From Vombatus ursinus (lineage: Eukaryota > Chordata > Mammalia > Diprotodontia > Vombatidae), in NCBI RefSeq assembly GCF_900497805.2, contig NW_020954562.1, positions 17,921,264 to 17,985,263 of the forward strand: a stretch of DNA of 64,000 bases, written 5' to 3'. Under the pieces are notes generated by a model. The model was given only the letters and a program-made list of their open reading frames with translations. It was not told the origin of the DNA and did no database searches. Both the position numbers and the translations under genes were made by a program. This document shows positions 22,074 to 32,866 of this stretch, one piece after another (the first letter of the stretch is position 1; every line of letters begins with the position of its first letter).

Positions 22074-23214
22074 TTTAGCAAAATGTTTTCAGCAATGTTG
22101 TCAGATGATGAAAGCAGCATCAAGGTCACCTAAGGCACTGATGGTAAATTATTTAGCTTGAAAAGGCTACAAGCCAAGATTAAAGTGAAAGGACAGTTGG
22201 TGCACAACTTTTTGTTCACAGGTGATTGTGCCCTTAATGCAGCCTCTGAAGCTGAAATGCTGCCAGTTCTCTGTCTCTTGTGCTAATTTTGGATTGACAA
22301 TTAAAAGTAAGAAAACAGAGGCTCTTTACCAGCCAGCACCACACCATTCATATATGGCACCTTTGAATTATAGCAAATAGAGAAATTTTGAATGCTGTGG
22401 ATGAGTTCACTTACCTTGGCAGTATGCTTTCTAGGGATGCACACATAGATGATGAGATTCACACATTCCAGAACTAGCACAGCATTTGAGAGACTCTGAA
22501 AGAAAGTGTGGGAGAGAAGAGTTATTAGGCTGTATACCAAACAGAAGGTCTACAGAGTCATTATGCTAATCTCATTGTTATATGCCCGTGAAACCTGTAT
22601 AGGATAAGAGTGGCAGAAGATTGAGCTACTTACATTTAAATTTTCTTAGGGAGATTATGAAGATCACCTGGTAAGATAAGGTACTGGACTGTGAGGTCCT
22701 CTTTTGAGCTGAACTACCAAGCATTCAAACTCAACCACAGAGAGTGCAACCCTGATGGGCTGGCCACATTGTTTGAATGCCAAACATATGTTTACCTAAA
22801 TGTCTATTTCACAGAGAACTCACACAAGGGAAACACTCATATAGAGGTCGGAAGTGATACAAGGACACTCTCAAAGTCTCTCTGAAGATACTTGGAATTG
22901 ATTGTGAGACATGGAAGACACTGGCACAGGACCATCCAGGATGATATTCCCACATTAATGAAAGTACTCTGCTACATGAGCAAAGCTGAATTACAGTAGC
23001 TCAAAAGAAATGTGAGACGAACAAATTTAGAGACATTTCAATGCCAAATATTCAAATGGACTATTTGTGCCTGACCTGTGGTAGAGCCTTCTGAATTCAT
23101 ATTGGTCTGATCAGCCACAGTTGAACATGCTGTACTTTTACCTCAACATCACGATGTCATTTTGGTCTTCTTTGATTATAAAAGACAAAAGTAAATGAAC
23201 TTTCCCTTCTATGT

Positions 23215-23505
23215 GCTCTCATACCATCTCTCCATAATGTGTTCAAGAATTGTATCAAGGAGTCAGGTTTTCAGTTTTCATACTCTGCCCTCTTTCTTTT
23301 TATAAAAAATTGGAGCAATTCTTGCCTTGTGATATTTCTCCCATTCTCCAAGATCTTTCAAGAATCCCCAAGAATAACTAAATAGAAACACTGGCCATTT
23401 CTTTCAATATAGCAAGAAGTAATTCATCAGGGCCTGCACATTTAAACTCATTCAGATAGATTACACATAAGAATTACCTTACTTGCCTTAGTTTTTAACC
23501 ATTTA
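23215..23505 (+). mobile_element. CR1-like LINE 3' fragment
   Basis: 'caagaattgtatcaaggagt', 'attggagcaattcttgcctt', 'cattctccaagatctttcaa' and 'gtaattcatcagggcctgca' follow the order of an ancient CR1-like mammalian repeat that I remember. Sense, very diverged, directly after the old LINE tail. Confidence 0.55.
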
Positions 23506-23509
23506 TTAG

Positions 23510-24380
23510 ACTCTTTTGTTCTATTTTTCCCATTCCAAAGTTTTTTTTTTTTTAAATAGAATGTCGCAACCTCAGTGTTAGAAGGTACATTCAAGGCCAT
23601 TTTCTCCTTGGAAGAGAAAACAAAAAACAGAGGTCAAAAATGAGCTCGTTTCAGACTTCAGGCTTTTCCTAAGTTTTTTTTTCCTCCAGCAATTCCTTTC
23701 CTTAAGTGAACTGGTCTCCAATTATCTTGATTTCCTAGAAGACATTATTTATAACTTGCCAGAAACAACATCAGTTACTGAGAAAATTATTAAAATATTT
23801 TCTATTGAGATTTCTTCTCTAAATTCAGAGATCATTAGCTAGAAAAGTTTTCTATAATATCTTGTTAGATTGGACAGAGTTAGCATATAGGATATTTTGT
23901 AATAATATTGAAAGGTTTGAGAAAATCAATCCAAGCTGCTTTTCAGTGGGATGTGTTATATAGCTTCTGCCATTGAGAAGAGAAAATGCTAAAATGATAA
24001 TGGTTTTCTGGCTTTTTTCCCCCTTAGATGAATACATTTAGGGAAGTCCTACACTAATTCAAATCAAAGTTAATACAAATTGCTAACAGCAATTGATGGT
24101 GAAAACATATTTATTTACTTGGTCTCTAAAGTACCAAAGCATTGAAACAAAAAGTGAAAGCTTATCTCTGCTGATTACTTTACTAAGATGACTAGATATT
24201 TAGAAACTATTCACCTATTTGATACTGTATGGACACTGTATTTACAAATTTTGGTTTTCTTCTTTTCCCAGGTATAAGAAGAGTTAAATAAATATCAGTT
24301 TGGATTCCAAAGAAAGGGTAGGGTATAAAATATGGGTTGATGACTAATGAAGGTGAATCTATTGACCAACACTTGTAGAA
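23510..24380. other. Mostly unassigned DNA
   Basis: A weak antisense MIR-like scrap may occur at 23555-23640 ('gtgttagaaggtacattcaa'). Otherwise nothing recognised. Confidence 0.4.
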
Positions 24381-24397
24381 GCAGAGCATGCATTTTA

Positions 24398-25053
24398 TTT
24401 TATTTTATGTTCAATTTTTAATATTTTTATTTAAAGTTTTGAACTTCAAATCCTATCCTCCCTCCCTTCCCTCCTTCCCTGAGATGGTAAGCAATCAGAT
24501 ATAGGTTATATATGTGCAATTATGTAAAACATTTCCATATTAATCATTTGGTACAGGAAGACTCAAATAAAAGAACAAAAATGAAAGAAAGAAAATGAAA
24601 AACATCATGTCTGTATTCAAACAATATCAGTTCTTTCTCAGGAAGTAGATATTCTGCTTCATCATTAGTCCTTTGGGATTGTCTTAGACTATTGTATTGC
24701 TGAGAACAGTTAAGTCATACACAGTTTTTCATCAAACAATATTGTTGTTACTGTGTACAACATTCTCCTGGTTCTATTCTCTTCACTATGAATCAGTTCA
24801 TGTAAATCTTTCCAGGTTTTTCTGAAATCATCCTGCTTGTCATTTCTTACAACAAAATGATATTCCATTAAAATCACATACACTAGCTTGTTTAGCTATT
24901 TCTCAATTGGTGAGTATCCCTTCATTTTCCAATTCTTAACCACCACAAAAAGAGCTGCTATAAATATTTTATACAAATAAGTCTTTCTTCTCTTTTTTTA
25001 GATGTCTTTGGGATATAGATCTATCAGTGGTATTGATGGATCGCAGGATACAT
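24398..25053 (-). mobile_element. 5'-truncated L1 3' end
   Basis: The antisense L1 3' UTR and ORF2 end follow the same order as the copies at 20095 and 39364: 'gttactgtgtacaacattct', 'cctggttctattctcttcac', 'cagttcatgtaaatctttcc', 'aattcttaaccaccacaaaa'. A diverged target-site duplication, agcatgcatttta (24385-24397) versus agcatacaattta (25054-25066), supports the ends. Confidence 0.85.
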
Positions 25054-25066
25054 AGCATACAATTTA

Positions 25067-25112
25067 GAAGAAGGGATCTTAGAGATTAAGTCCAACTTCT
25101 TATTTCACAGAC
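25067..25112 (-). mobile_element. MIR fragment
   Basis: 'gggatcttagagattaagtc' and 'caacttcttatttcacagac' match the antisense MIR 3' region. Only about 45 bases. Confidence 0.5.
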
Positions 25113-25384
25113 TGCGCACTTTTCTTGTCTTTTCTTTTTTTCATAATAGGTATTTTGTAAATCTTTTGTTTTTACAATTCCCAGATTTCCCCTTTGTCAC
25201 TCCCACTGTCACTTCCAGAGAGTTATCTCTCTCAGCAAAACAGTGAACATATAGACAAAAATCTGCCATTATGTGCAATATTTTATACTCATGGAACCCC
25301 CACCTCCTTAAAGGAGAAGGTGATGGTATCTTCTCATATCCCCCTTCGGGCTTATGCTCACTCTTTATAGTAGAGACATCTAAT

Positions 25385-25632
25385 AGTTGCAGTAGGTAGA
25401 ACACTTAGTCTGGAATCAGGAAGACCTGAGTTAAGATCTGGCCTTAGACACTTGCTAGATATGTGATCCTGGTCACATAACCTCTGTCTACTTCAACTTC
25501 TTCATCTGTAAAATGTGGATAATAATAGTACCTACTTCTCAGGGTTGTTTGAAGGATAAAATTAGATGATATTTGTAAAGTGTTTTGCAAACCATGAAGC
25601 ACTATATAAATTTTAGTTTTATTTTTATTACT
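25385..25632 (+). mobile_element. THER1/MIR SINE, full-length-like
   Basis: A complete sense copy: head 'gtaggtagaacacttagtct', B box 'gacctgagttaagatctgg', 'cacataacctctgtctact', 'tcatctgtaaaatgtggata', 'ctcagggttgtttgaagga' and tail 'gtaaagtgttttgcaaacca'. One of the best preserved CORE-SINEs in the window. Confidence 0.88.
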
Positions 25633-25634
25633 AT

Positions 25635-26935
25635 ATTTTTGTTAAACAACTTTGCTTGACAAGGTGGAAACAAAATTATCCCTATGGCTTTATAGTTTTC
25701 CCAGTATTTTGAATAAAAAATAAGAGGCCTCCAAATAATTTATATTCTTAAACAATATTTAACAGTGGACTTAATACTGAATTTTGATTGTTTTTGTTTC
25801 TTGCTTATTTATCCTATTCCAATGACTTAGTCTAGTTTTCTAAAGTTCACATTCATTTTATTTATTCTATCTTTTTGTATTTTATGGATATTTTCAGAGA
25901 AATAATTATGATTTTTTAGGTTTCCATTTTTCCCTTTTATTTCATCTTCATTGATAAATGTATAAAGCTACTAGTTCTCTGCATGTAGTCAAACTATTTA
26001 CTTATTAGAGCATAAATCAAATTAGAAGAGAGAATAATAACTATATGTAACATGAAGTTAAATCAACTCTAACCTCATTTATTTAAACAAATTATTGATG
26101 CAGAAAAATAGAAAATGAAAGAACAAAAATCTACAAAGAGTATTACCTTCTACTGAACAAGTCAAGCAGACATAAATCAATTCTACAGTGATTTGACCAA
26201 AGAAACCTAGGCACTCTCTCATATGGGAAACACTTGATATTTTTCACAAAAGGAAAGGTATGTCAGGAAAAAACAAAAACAATTTAAACTATAAACATCC
26301 TTGTAAAATCTCAAAGAGGGTGATAGTACAAGATTATACAAGGTATCACTTTAAAAACCAGTTAGAAATAGTTGAAGGTGTTTTTTTTTTCTTAACAGAA
26401 AACTTGACAGGTGACCAAATTAATTCAGATCATCTGAAGAACATTTAAAGTTTAATTGAAGATGAACAAAAGGGAAAAGAAAAAGAAAACCTTGGTAAAG
26501 ACTTCTGTAACAAACTATTATCCCATCAATTACAATGTAGCTATCACATTTAATTTCTAACATTACAGTCCCCTTGGTACTAAATGAGGAAGTAGAAATA
26601 GCACTAAAAATAACAACAACAACAACAACAACAGAAGTAGTGCAGTTGGAAGAGAAATGTCTTGAAGGAATTGGTAATTGATATTCATAGTACACACAGA
26701 AGTCTCTGCATGGTATAACACAATTTTGAAGACATTATGGTATAGTTTCAATGTCTCTGAAAAAGGGGTGGATATAAACTCTTCAAGATAAGAAAACTAC
26801 TAATACCAAGAAAATATCAACAGCTAGTCACATTCGTGTTTTTGCAAAAGGCTTAGTACAATAATTTACATATTTATTAAGAGTATCTTTGACTAAGATA
26901 AAGGAAAGGAAAAGGCAGACTTTCACAAATGCACT
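25635..26935. other. Unassigned AT-rich DNA
   Basis: No repeat family recognised apart from a short (AAC)n at 26611-26632. Frames of 62-91 codons on both strands have no motif. Confidence 0.4.
26611..26632 (+). repeat. (AAC)n microsatellite
   Basis: Seven aac units. The poly-valine and poly-leucine stretches in minus-strand frames come from it. Confidence 0.95.
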
Positions 26936-26939
26936 TATG

Positions 26940-28018
26940 TCACCCACTCACACTGCATCTCATTTTCACAAATTCCTAATAAAAAATCTTTTTTACTTTC
27001 TCTGATTTCACATTTATACTTCCCACTCCTAAGCCCCTTGTATTCTGATTTCTGGCTCCACCACTCACTTGAAATTTTTCTGTTCATTGTTACCAATCAT
27101 ATCATAATTACTAAAAACATTAGTCTTTTCTCAGTTCTTCTCTTTCTTCTGTATAGTTGGCAACTTTGATTACCATTTTCTCCTAGATACTTTTTCTTCC
27201 CTGTGTTCTCATGGCTCTACTCTCTCCTGGTTATCCTTTTTGCCTGTGTCTTCTTTATTGGTTTTATTTGCTGAAGCATCCATGGCCTTTTGCCTATCTG
27301 TGGCTCTGTCCTGTGTCTTCTTTATTTCCTATACTCTCTTTGGTTGATCTCATCCATTTTTTTTGGTTTTAATTATCTTCTCTCTGTAGATGACTCTGAA
27401 ATCCATATATTTAGACTTAACTCTCTTGACCTCCACCCCTCTTCTTGCCACCTCCACATACATGTCCTATTGACTTCCAAAACACAAGTTATTCATGACA
27501 GATCTCATTTTCTTCTCCTCAAACCCATCCTTAGAACTTCTCTTTTTCTGAAGTACTGCTGTTTTTCCAGTTGCACTCTCAGACTTATCCTTGACTCCTC
27601 ACTATCTCTCACCCTACATATTCAATTCATTGCCAAGCTGTGTCCAACTCTACTGCCATAAAAGTTATCAGATCTACTCCCTTCCTTTCACTTGCATGGC
27701 TATCTCAAGTTTCAGCTCTCATCACTCTTCACTTTGATTATTCCAATAACCTCCTAATTGGTGTCTCTGCAGCCAGTCCCTCTCTTCTTTAATCTATCCT
27801 CCACATATTCTTCAAGAATAGATCTGATCATGTCAATCCCCTATTCAAGAAGTTTCAGGGATTTTCTATTGTCTCAATGAAAAATTAACTTTTTTTCAGT
27901 TTGGCATTTAAGACCTTTCACAACCTTCCTTCAACTTACTTTTCTAGATGGGTTTCTTATTGTTCCTCTCATCCAGTCTATAGAGCAACCAAACAGGACT
28001 ACTTGATGTAACAAAATT
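26940..28018 (+). mobile_element. L2 with reverse-transcriptase remains
   Basis: A 123-codon frame at 27290-27661 carries LLSVDDSEIHIFRL, aligning with the (Y/F)ADD active site of L2 reverse transcriptase. Downstream, 'gcatttaagacctttcacaa', 'ccttccttcaacttactttt' and 'caaccaaacaggactacttg' follow the L2 3' region before it stops without the terminal tail. About 1.1 kb, broken, sense. Confidence 0.7.
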
Positions 28019-28069
28019 ATAATGTATTTGACAACCTTTTAATTTTTATCAAACAAACTCAGAATTGGG

Positions 28070-28258
28070 AATCATAACCAAGTCTTCTGACCGCAAATCC
28101 AAAGTAATTTTAACTAATCTGTGACTCTCATTTTATAGATTAATAAACTAAAGTTGAAAAAATTAAATGAATTATACAACTAGCAAATAGCTAACCTGGG
28201 AGTCAAATCCTGGTCTTCTGACTCAATATCCAGTGGGTTTGCCACTACAGCAATTGTA
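28070..28258 (-). mobile_element. MIR-type SINE
   Basis: Antisense: 'cattttatagattaataaac', 'ctaacctgggagtcaaatcc', 'tggtcttctgactcaat' and 'gtttgccactacag'. The middle is poorly conserved. Confidence 0.7.
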
Positions 28259-28259
28259 A

Positions 28260-28655
28260 ATTGTAAAGGAAATACTTTTCTTTCCACTATGTCCTCAGGG
28301 AGCAAATAGGAGAAATTGATCTCTGTCTAAGAACTAAAAGGGATCAAACCAGACTGGTCACTAGAGTCCAGAGTCCAATGAGCCTGGTGATTTCTGGGGG
28401 GCAGACTCAAGAAGAAATCAGATGCAGTCCCAACCTTCTACAAGTGTGCTCATCAATTTATAGATGCTTATTCTGTGGGAGCCATCCAGGATCATTATGA
28501 AGAGAGGATTAAAAGCAAAGCAGCGCACTTCTCAGATTTCTTGGAACAAAAAATTATCTTGTTCTGCCATTATCCATTGTTGTAGGACTCACCACGAGAG
28601 ACGCTAACAAGAAGAATCACTCATTTATCCACGAGTAGATCTATATCTCTTCAGA
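28260..28655. other. Unassigned DNA
   Basis: No repeat or coding signal recognised. Confidence 0.4.
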
Positions 28656-28659
28656 CAGA

Positions 28660-29640
28660 TGTATGATCAGTCAATCACTAAACATCTACTATTTGCCAGT
28701 TGTTGTATTAGGTGCCATGGATACTAAAACAAAAACAAAACAGCTTATGATTTAAGGAATTTATATTTTCTCAAGGAAGTGAAACTGTAAATATAAAATA
28801 TATTAAGAAAACAGATAATAGGGGAATGCACAAATAATTTTGGGAGGTGGAGATGAAGAAAGGTCTAACGTAAGATATTTTATTTGAAATTTGAAAGAAC
28901 AAGAGATTCTAGGAGGTGGAGGGGGGGGAGAGGGAATTTCAGGCATAAGGGGAAAAAATCTGTGCAAAGGTAAGAGAGGGAAGATAGAATTTTATGCACG
29001 GGGAGGGGGCAGAGCAAGGGCCAGTTTGGTTACACCAAAAAAGAGCAAAATGAGTAATAAGGTCAATTAAGTCTTATAAAGTATGTTGGTCCCAGGTTAT
29101 GAAGAATAGGGGGTTTGTATTTTCTCCTTGACACACTAGGAAAACACTGGAGTTTAGTGAATGAGAGAGAGAGATGGTTGGATTTCTGTTTTAGGAAAAT
29201 CACACTAGTAAGAAAGTTTAGGATGGGGAAAAGAGAGGCTGAATTCAAGAAGAACAATTAAAGAGTTACTTCAACAGACTGAGAGGGTTGATGAGGACAT
29301 GAACCAGTGTAATGGTCCAGTAAAAAGAGGGAATGGGATGGTTGTAAGGGATGTTGTGAAGATAGATTAGAAAGGCTTAGTAGGGGATTGGATAGGTGGG
29401 ATGAGGTAGAGTGAAGAATGAAGAATGACAGTGATGTGAAATTTGGTGAGTGGAAGAAAAGCGGTACATTTGACAGAAATAGGGATATTCAGAAGGGAGT
29501 ATATTTGGAGGCAAAGGTAATGAGTTCAGTTCTGTGCCTGTTGAGTTTGAGATACCAACAAAAACACATCTGCTGGGAAGTTCCTGAGTCTTGAGGTATT
29601 AGGGGAGATTGAGTTCAATAAAGTGATTGAAGATTGATTT
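28660..29640 (+). repeat. Unnamed family B, long copy, about 1 kb
   Basis: It begins like the other copies ('gtcaatcactaaacatctac', 'attaggtgccatggatacta') and continues through 'ggtcccaggttatgaagaat', 'tttaggaaaatcacactagt', 'gagggttgatgaggacatga', 'ggtacatttgacagaaatag' and 'tgcctgttgagtttgagata'. This is the order of a consensus of about 1 kb that I remember as common in mammals. No coding potential. The other copies here are fragments of the same consensus. Confidence 0.6.
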
Positions 29641-29644
29641 TTGA

Positions 29645-30805
29645 GAGAAAATAACAAATTCAATTGAATCTTTATCTTAAGTAGAAATATGGCTTCATAG
29701 AAAAATGACTACTTATTGTGATATAGATAATTTTTGTTTTTAGAAGCAGTATAGAATTTAAGAAAAGACAATTTAGACATTCCCAATAAGAAAAAAAAAA
29801 TATCCTTGACAGTGACACCTATTTAGATAGTGGCAGAAGCCTTTTAATTATAATTCTTAGGAACTATGGAAAAAAACACATTTGAGATAGAACGAAAGGA
29901 GAGTATGGAATTGGCACACAAGCCCCTCTCATCAAAGAATTTTCCATCTCATTTTCTATCATTCTCTTCTATGGGTGCAGATAATAGACATTAGCACAAT
30001 ATTCATCACATTGTCCTTGACTAAAATGAGAAAGCATTTATTCAAGCTAAGTATTATAATTACAATCCCAAATCCTGTATGGTCTAGGTCTCAAACAAGT
30101 CTGTCCTGAATTGGAATCAGTATTTCCTTTATTTATATGCATGAAAAATGCTTAGCAAATTTAAGTTACCTTTATAAAAAGGCTAAGTAATACTGTCAGT
30201 AATGCCATATACATTTCCATGTCAAAAAATGAATAAAGGGTAAGAATGAGAGAAAGATAATAAAGCATATGGAACAGATGTTGATCCCAGCCATATCCAC
30301 AAGGCACAAGTTATTCCAGAAACTGAATCTTTATTGAGGAAATGATAATGTCTTTTGTATTTCTCAGTATTTTGTACAAATTTCCCTCCAGTAAGACTCC
30401 ATTATATTTAGTACCAATGATGGCTAAATTAGCATAGAGTAGTTAAAATGTATTGCCAATAAATCACAATACCAACAGGATTCTATCCTAAAGACTGATT
30501 CCTTCCCACTGTCTTATTTGTTCTATTTGCCAAGGCCTTGGGGATTTAAAAATGAAACTGCTATTTCTACACATCTTCATTATGCATGATGCTCAATAAC
30601 CTAACAACTTCCTAAATCTCACAAAAGAGGTTATTGCTAATGTTCAGAGACCATAGTGGCAGGCTTAGTCAGATACATTCATCCTCTTTAAGAAATCTAT
30701 TATAACTAAGACAACAATTATACTAACTCATTTATATAGTACTTTGCAGTTAAAATGGAAAAATTAAACAGCCAAACTGGATATTCAGACTTCAAATCCA
30801 CTTTC
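29645..30805. other. Repeat-poor AT-rich DNA
   Basis: More than 1 kb with no recognised repeat, no microsatellite and no exon-like frame. Candidate single-copy sequence. Confidence 0.45.
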
Positions 30806-30809
30806 ATAA

Positions 30810-31055
30810 CAATTGTTCATATTTATGTAGTGCCTGACAAAGGGTGTTCCTCATTGTGATGCTGTTTGGCATGGCAGACATGACTGTCCCAATTTTAAGG
30901 TCAAGGAAATTGAGATTTAAAGGAAGTAATTGATTTTTATGTAGTTACAGATCTACATAAGTGGATCTTACATAAGTGGCAGAAGTGTGACTCTAACACA
31001 GGACTCCCAATTTCAAATTTAATGCTTTTTCCATAGTACCATATGACAGTAGCAT
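30810..31055 (-). mobile_element. MIR-type SINE
   Basis: Antisense: 'ttcatatttatgtagtgcct', 'ctgtcccaattttaaggtca', 'aggaaattgagatttaaagg' and 'gtgtgactctaacacaggac', with a small internal duplication around cataagtgg. Confidence 0.65.
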
Positions 31056-31164
31056 CACTGGATAGTGAGCAAATGGTTTGATAGTGCTCTCCAAAGGTAT
31101 TTTGATCATTCCAATTTGAATTATCAACTATTCATTATGTTTTTTTTTTAAATTCCCATTAACT

Positions 31165-31330
31165 GCATAGCTTAGCATTCAAGGCCCTTAACAATATATA
31201 TTCAACCTGTCTTCTCAGCCTTTGACAACCTCACCAGCCCCCGCCAACTTGGACCCTCAGTTTCTTCATATAAAATGAGCAGGTAGATTATCTCCAGGGA
31301 ACTTTTCAGCTCTAAAAGATTCTAAGATCT
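31165..31330 (+). mobile_element. L2 scrap followed by MIR 3' fragment
   Basis: 31165-31235 resembles L2 ('attcaaggcccttaacaat'). 31240-31330 is MIR core and tail in sense: 'gaccctcagtttcttcatat', 'aaatgagcaggtagattatc', 'cttttcagctctaaaagatt'. Confidence 0.6.
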
Positions 31331-31407
31331 TTTGTATCATGATCATACTTAATTTTTACTTGTATATATACATATATATCTATATATACTCACATATACA
31401 TGTATAA

Positions 31408-31525
31408 CAACTAGATTGTAAGGTCATTGAGATCAGGGGTCATGGTTTGCATTTCTTTTCATTCCACTCAACAAATACCAGAGTGCCTTGCCCAGAGTTT
31501 ATACTGAATAAATATATTTCTAAAA
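31408..31525 (+). mobile_element. L2 tail fragment
   Basis: 'ctagattgtaaggtcattga', 'gagtgccttgcccagagttt' and 'actgaataaatat' are the L2 terminus in sense. Confidence 0.65.
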
Positions 31526-31529
31526 TTAC

Positions 31530-31868
31530 TGTATTTTCAAAATTTATTTTGTGGTCAATGTACTTTAATTATGATTTTAATAAATGACCTTTTGAAGTGT
31601 TTTAAGTATTGGCTATTTAGAAACTCAACATTTTGAGAAAGTAATGAAAGGGAGAATAATAAATATTAATTCCATCATCTATCTAAAAAGGAAAGGTATT
31701 ATAATTTTCCCATGATAAGAGAGATGATTTGTCCACCAAATAACTATGAACAAAAAATAAAAAAAGAAAGCTGATGCTGCTTAGTGAAAACCACACTTGG
31801 AGTCTTGGATCCAGGATAATAATAATTTATTCATTTTAATGTCCCTTAAACTATTCATTCAACTCCTT
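31530..31868. other. Unassigned DNA
   Basis: Nothing recognised. Confidence 0.4.
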
Positions 31869-31869
31869 T

Positions 31870-31878
31870 AAAATGGGA

Positions 31879-31911
<33 letters not shown>

Positions 31912-32060
31912 TGAAAGGAAGGAAAGAGAGATGCATAGAGAGATGATAGATAAATAGATCAATAGAGATAGAAAGTGGTGGGATATAAATAGCTAGCTAG
32001 CTTGAGAAAGATGATAGACAGATAGAGATGATAATTGATAAATAAATAGATAGATAGATG
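31870..32060. repeat. (GA)n then (GATA)n microsatellites
   Basis: ga dinucleotides at about 31878-31912, then purine-rich gaaa/gaag and imperfect gata/gatg tetramers to 32060. Confidence 0.9.
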
Positions 32061-32074
32061 CAATGTGGATTTTA

Positions 32075-32305
32075 TAGTATGATCCAGTTATCTCACAGTT
32101 TATTTCATTTGACATTAATAACAAATCTAGGAAATAGGTTCTATTATTATCATTGTTTTATAGCTTGGGAAACTGAAGGAGGCAGAGGTTAAGTGACTTG
32201 TCCAGGTTCACATAACTAGTCAGTGTTAGAGGATGAATTTAAATTCAGGTCTTCCTGATTGACTTCCTGTCTCTCTATCCACTGTACTACCTACCTGCCT
32301 CTAAT
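32075..32305 (-). mobile_element. MIR/THER1 SINE, near full length
   Basis: Antisense, in order: 'ttatagcttgggaaactgaa', 'gaggttaagtgacttgtcca', 'ttaaattcaggtcttcctga' and 'tctatccactgtactaccta'. Well preserved head. Confidence 0.85.
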
Positions 32306-32327
32306 CTAGAGGTATAATAGAATTATC

Positions 32328-32395
32328 AACACACACACACACATATATGTATGTGTGTATATATATATATATATGTATCTATGTATGTGTGTATA
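32328..32395. repeat. (CA)n/(TA)n/(TATG)n microsatellite
   Basis: ca, ta and tatg units lie between two antisense MIRs. A minus-strand frame across it is repeat-coded. Confidence 0.9.
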
Positions 32396-32595
32396 ATCAT
32401 AGGATCAGAGCAGGAAGGGATCTTAAAGGTCACTGAGCCCAATCCTCTCTTCAGAGGAAATTGAGTTCCAGAAAGTTTCAGTGACTTGCTTGAGTCTACT
32501 ACTACATTTGTAGCAGGTGACACAGCTTAGATTTGAACCCAGATTCTTGACTCTAAATGCAGTTCTCTTTCTACTGTGATACTCTGTGACGAATG
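32396..32595 (-). mobile_element. MIR-type SINE
   Basis: Antisense: 'cataggatcagagcaggaag', 'ggatcttaaaggtcactgag', 'agtttcagtgacttgcttga', 'agatttgaacccagattctt' and 'ctttctactgtgatactc'. Confidence 0.82.
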
Positions 32596-32814
32596 CAGTG
32601 TGCATTTTTTAAAAAGAAAAAAATAGGTTGACTTTTTCATATACTTCCTGTCTTTGGACCAATTATTTACTGGGTCCAGTTGAGACTTTTTAGGTAGGAA
32701 ATTCATTATTCAGGATGTATAAAACACACTAAAGTTCCTTGCTACACAATATATAAGAAGCTGTCAAGGTTGGCCTAGAGATAATCTGGAAGACCTCTAA
32801 GACAGATAAATGAA

Positions 32815-32827
32815 TTGCATATATATA

Positions 32828-32866
<39 letters not shown>

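Larger units (their letters stand above)
14091..23192 (+). mobile_element. Old LINE (endonuclease plus reverse transcriptase), nested composite
   Basis: LINE pieces: 14091-14600 (5' region), about 14780-15006, 18565-20094 and 22074-23192. The third piece encodes AP-endonuclease remains (SDFNAIVGTDYQ, then NKTSWMHPCHKH) and a linker with FGKNDRVIQKLLNEK. The fourth encodes the end of the reverse transcriptase: FLFTGDCALNAASEAEM where intact relatives have FADDC, then LYARETC (CETW motif), DTLKVSLK and a terminal CLTCGRAF..HIGLISHS zinc-finger-like segment. The tail is 'cgatgtcattttggtcttc' then 'gattataaaagacaaaag'. Frames are broken many times, so the element is long dead. Two L1s sit inside it, and about 0.7 kb of reverse-transcriptase core is absent. 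It differs from BovB. I do not assign a clade. Confidence 0.8.
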
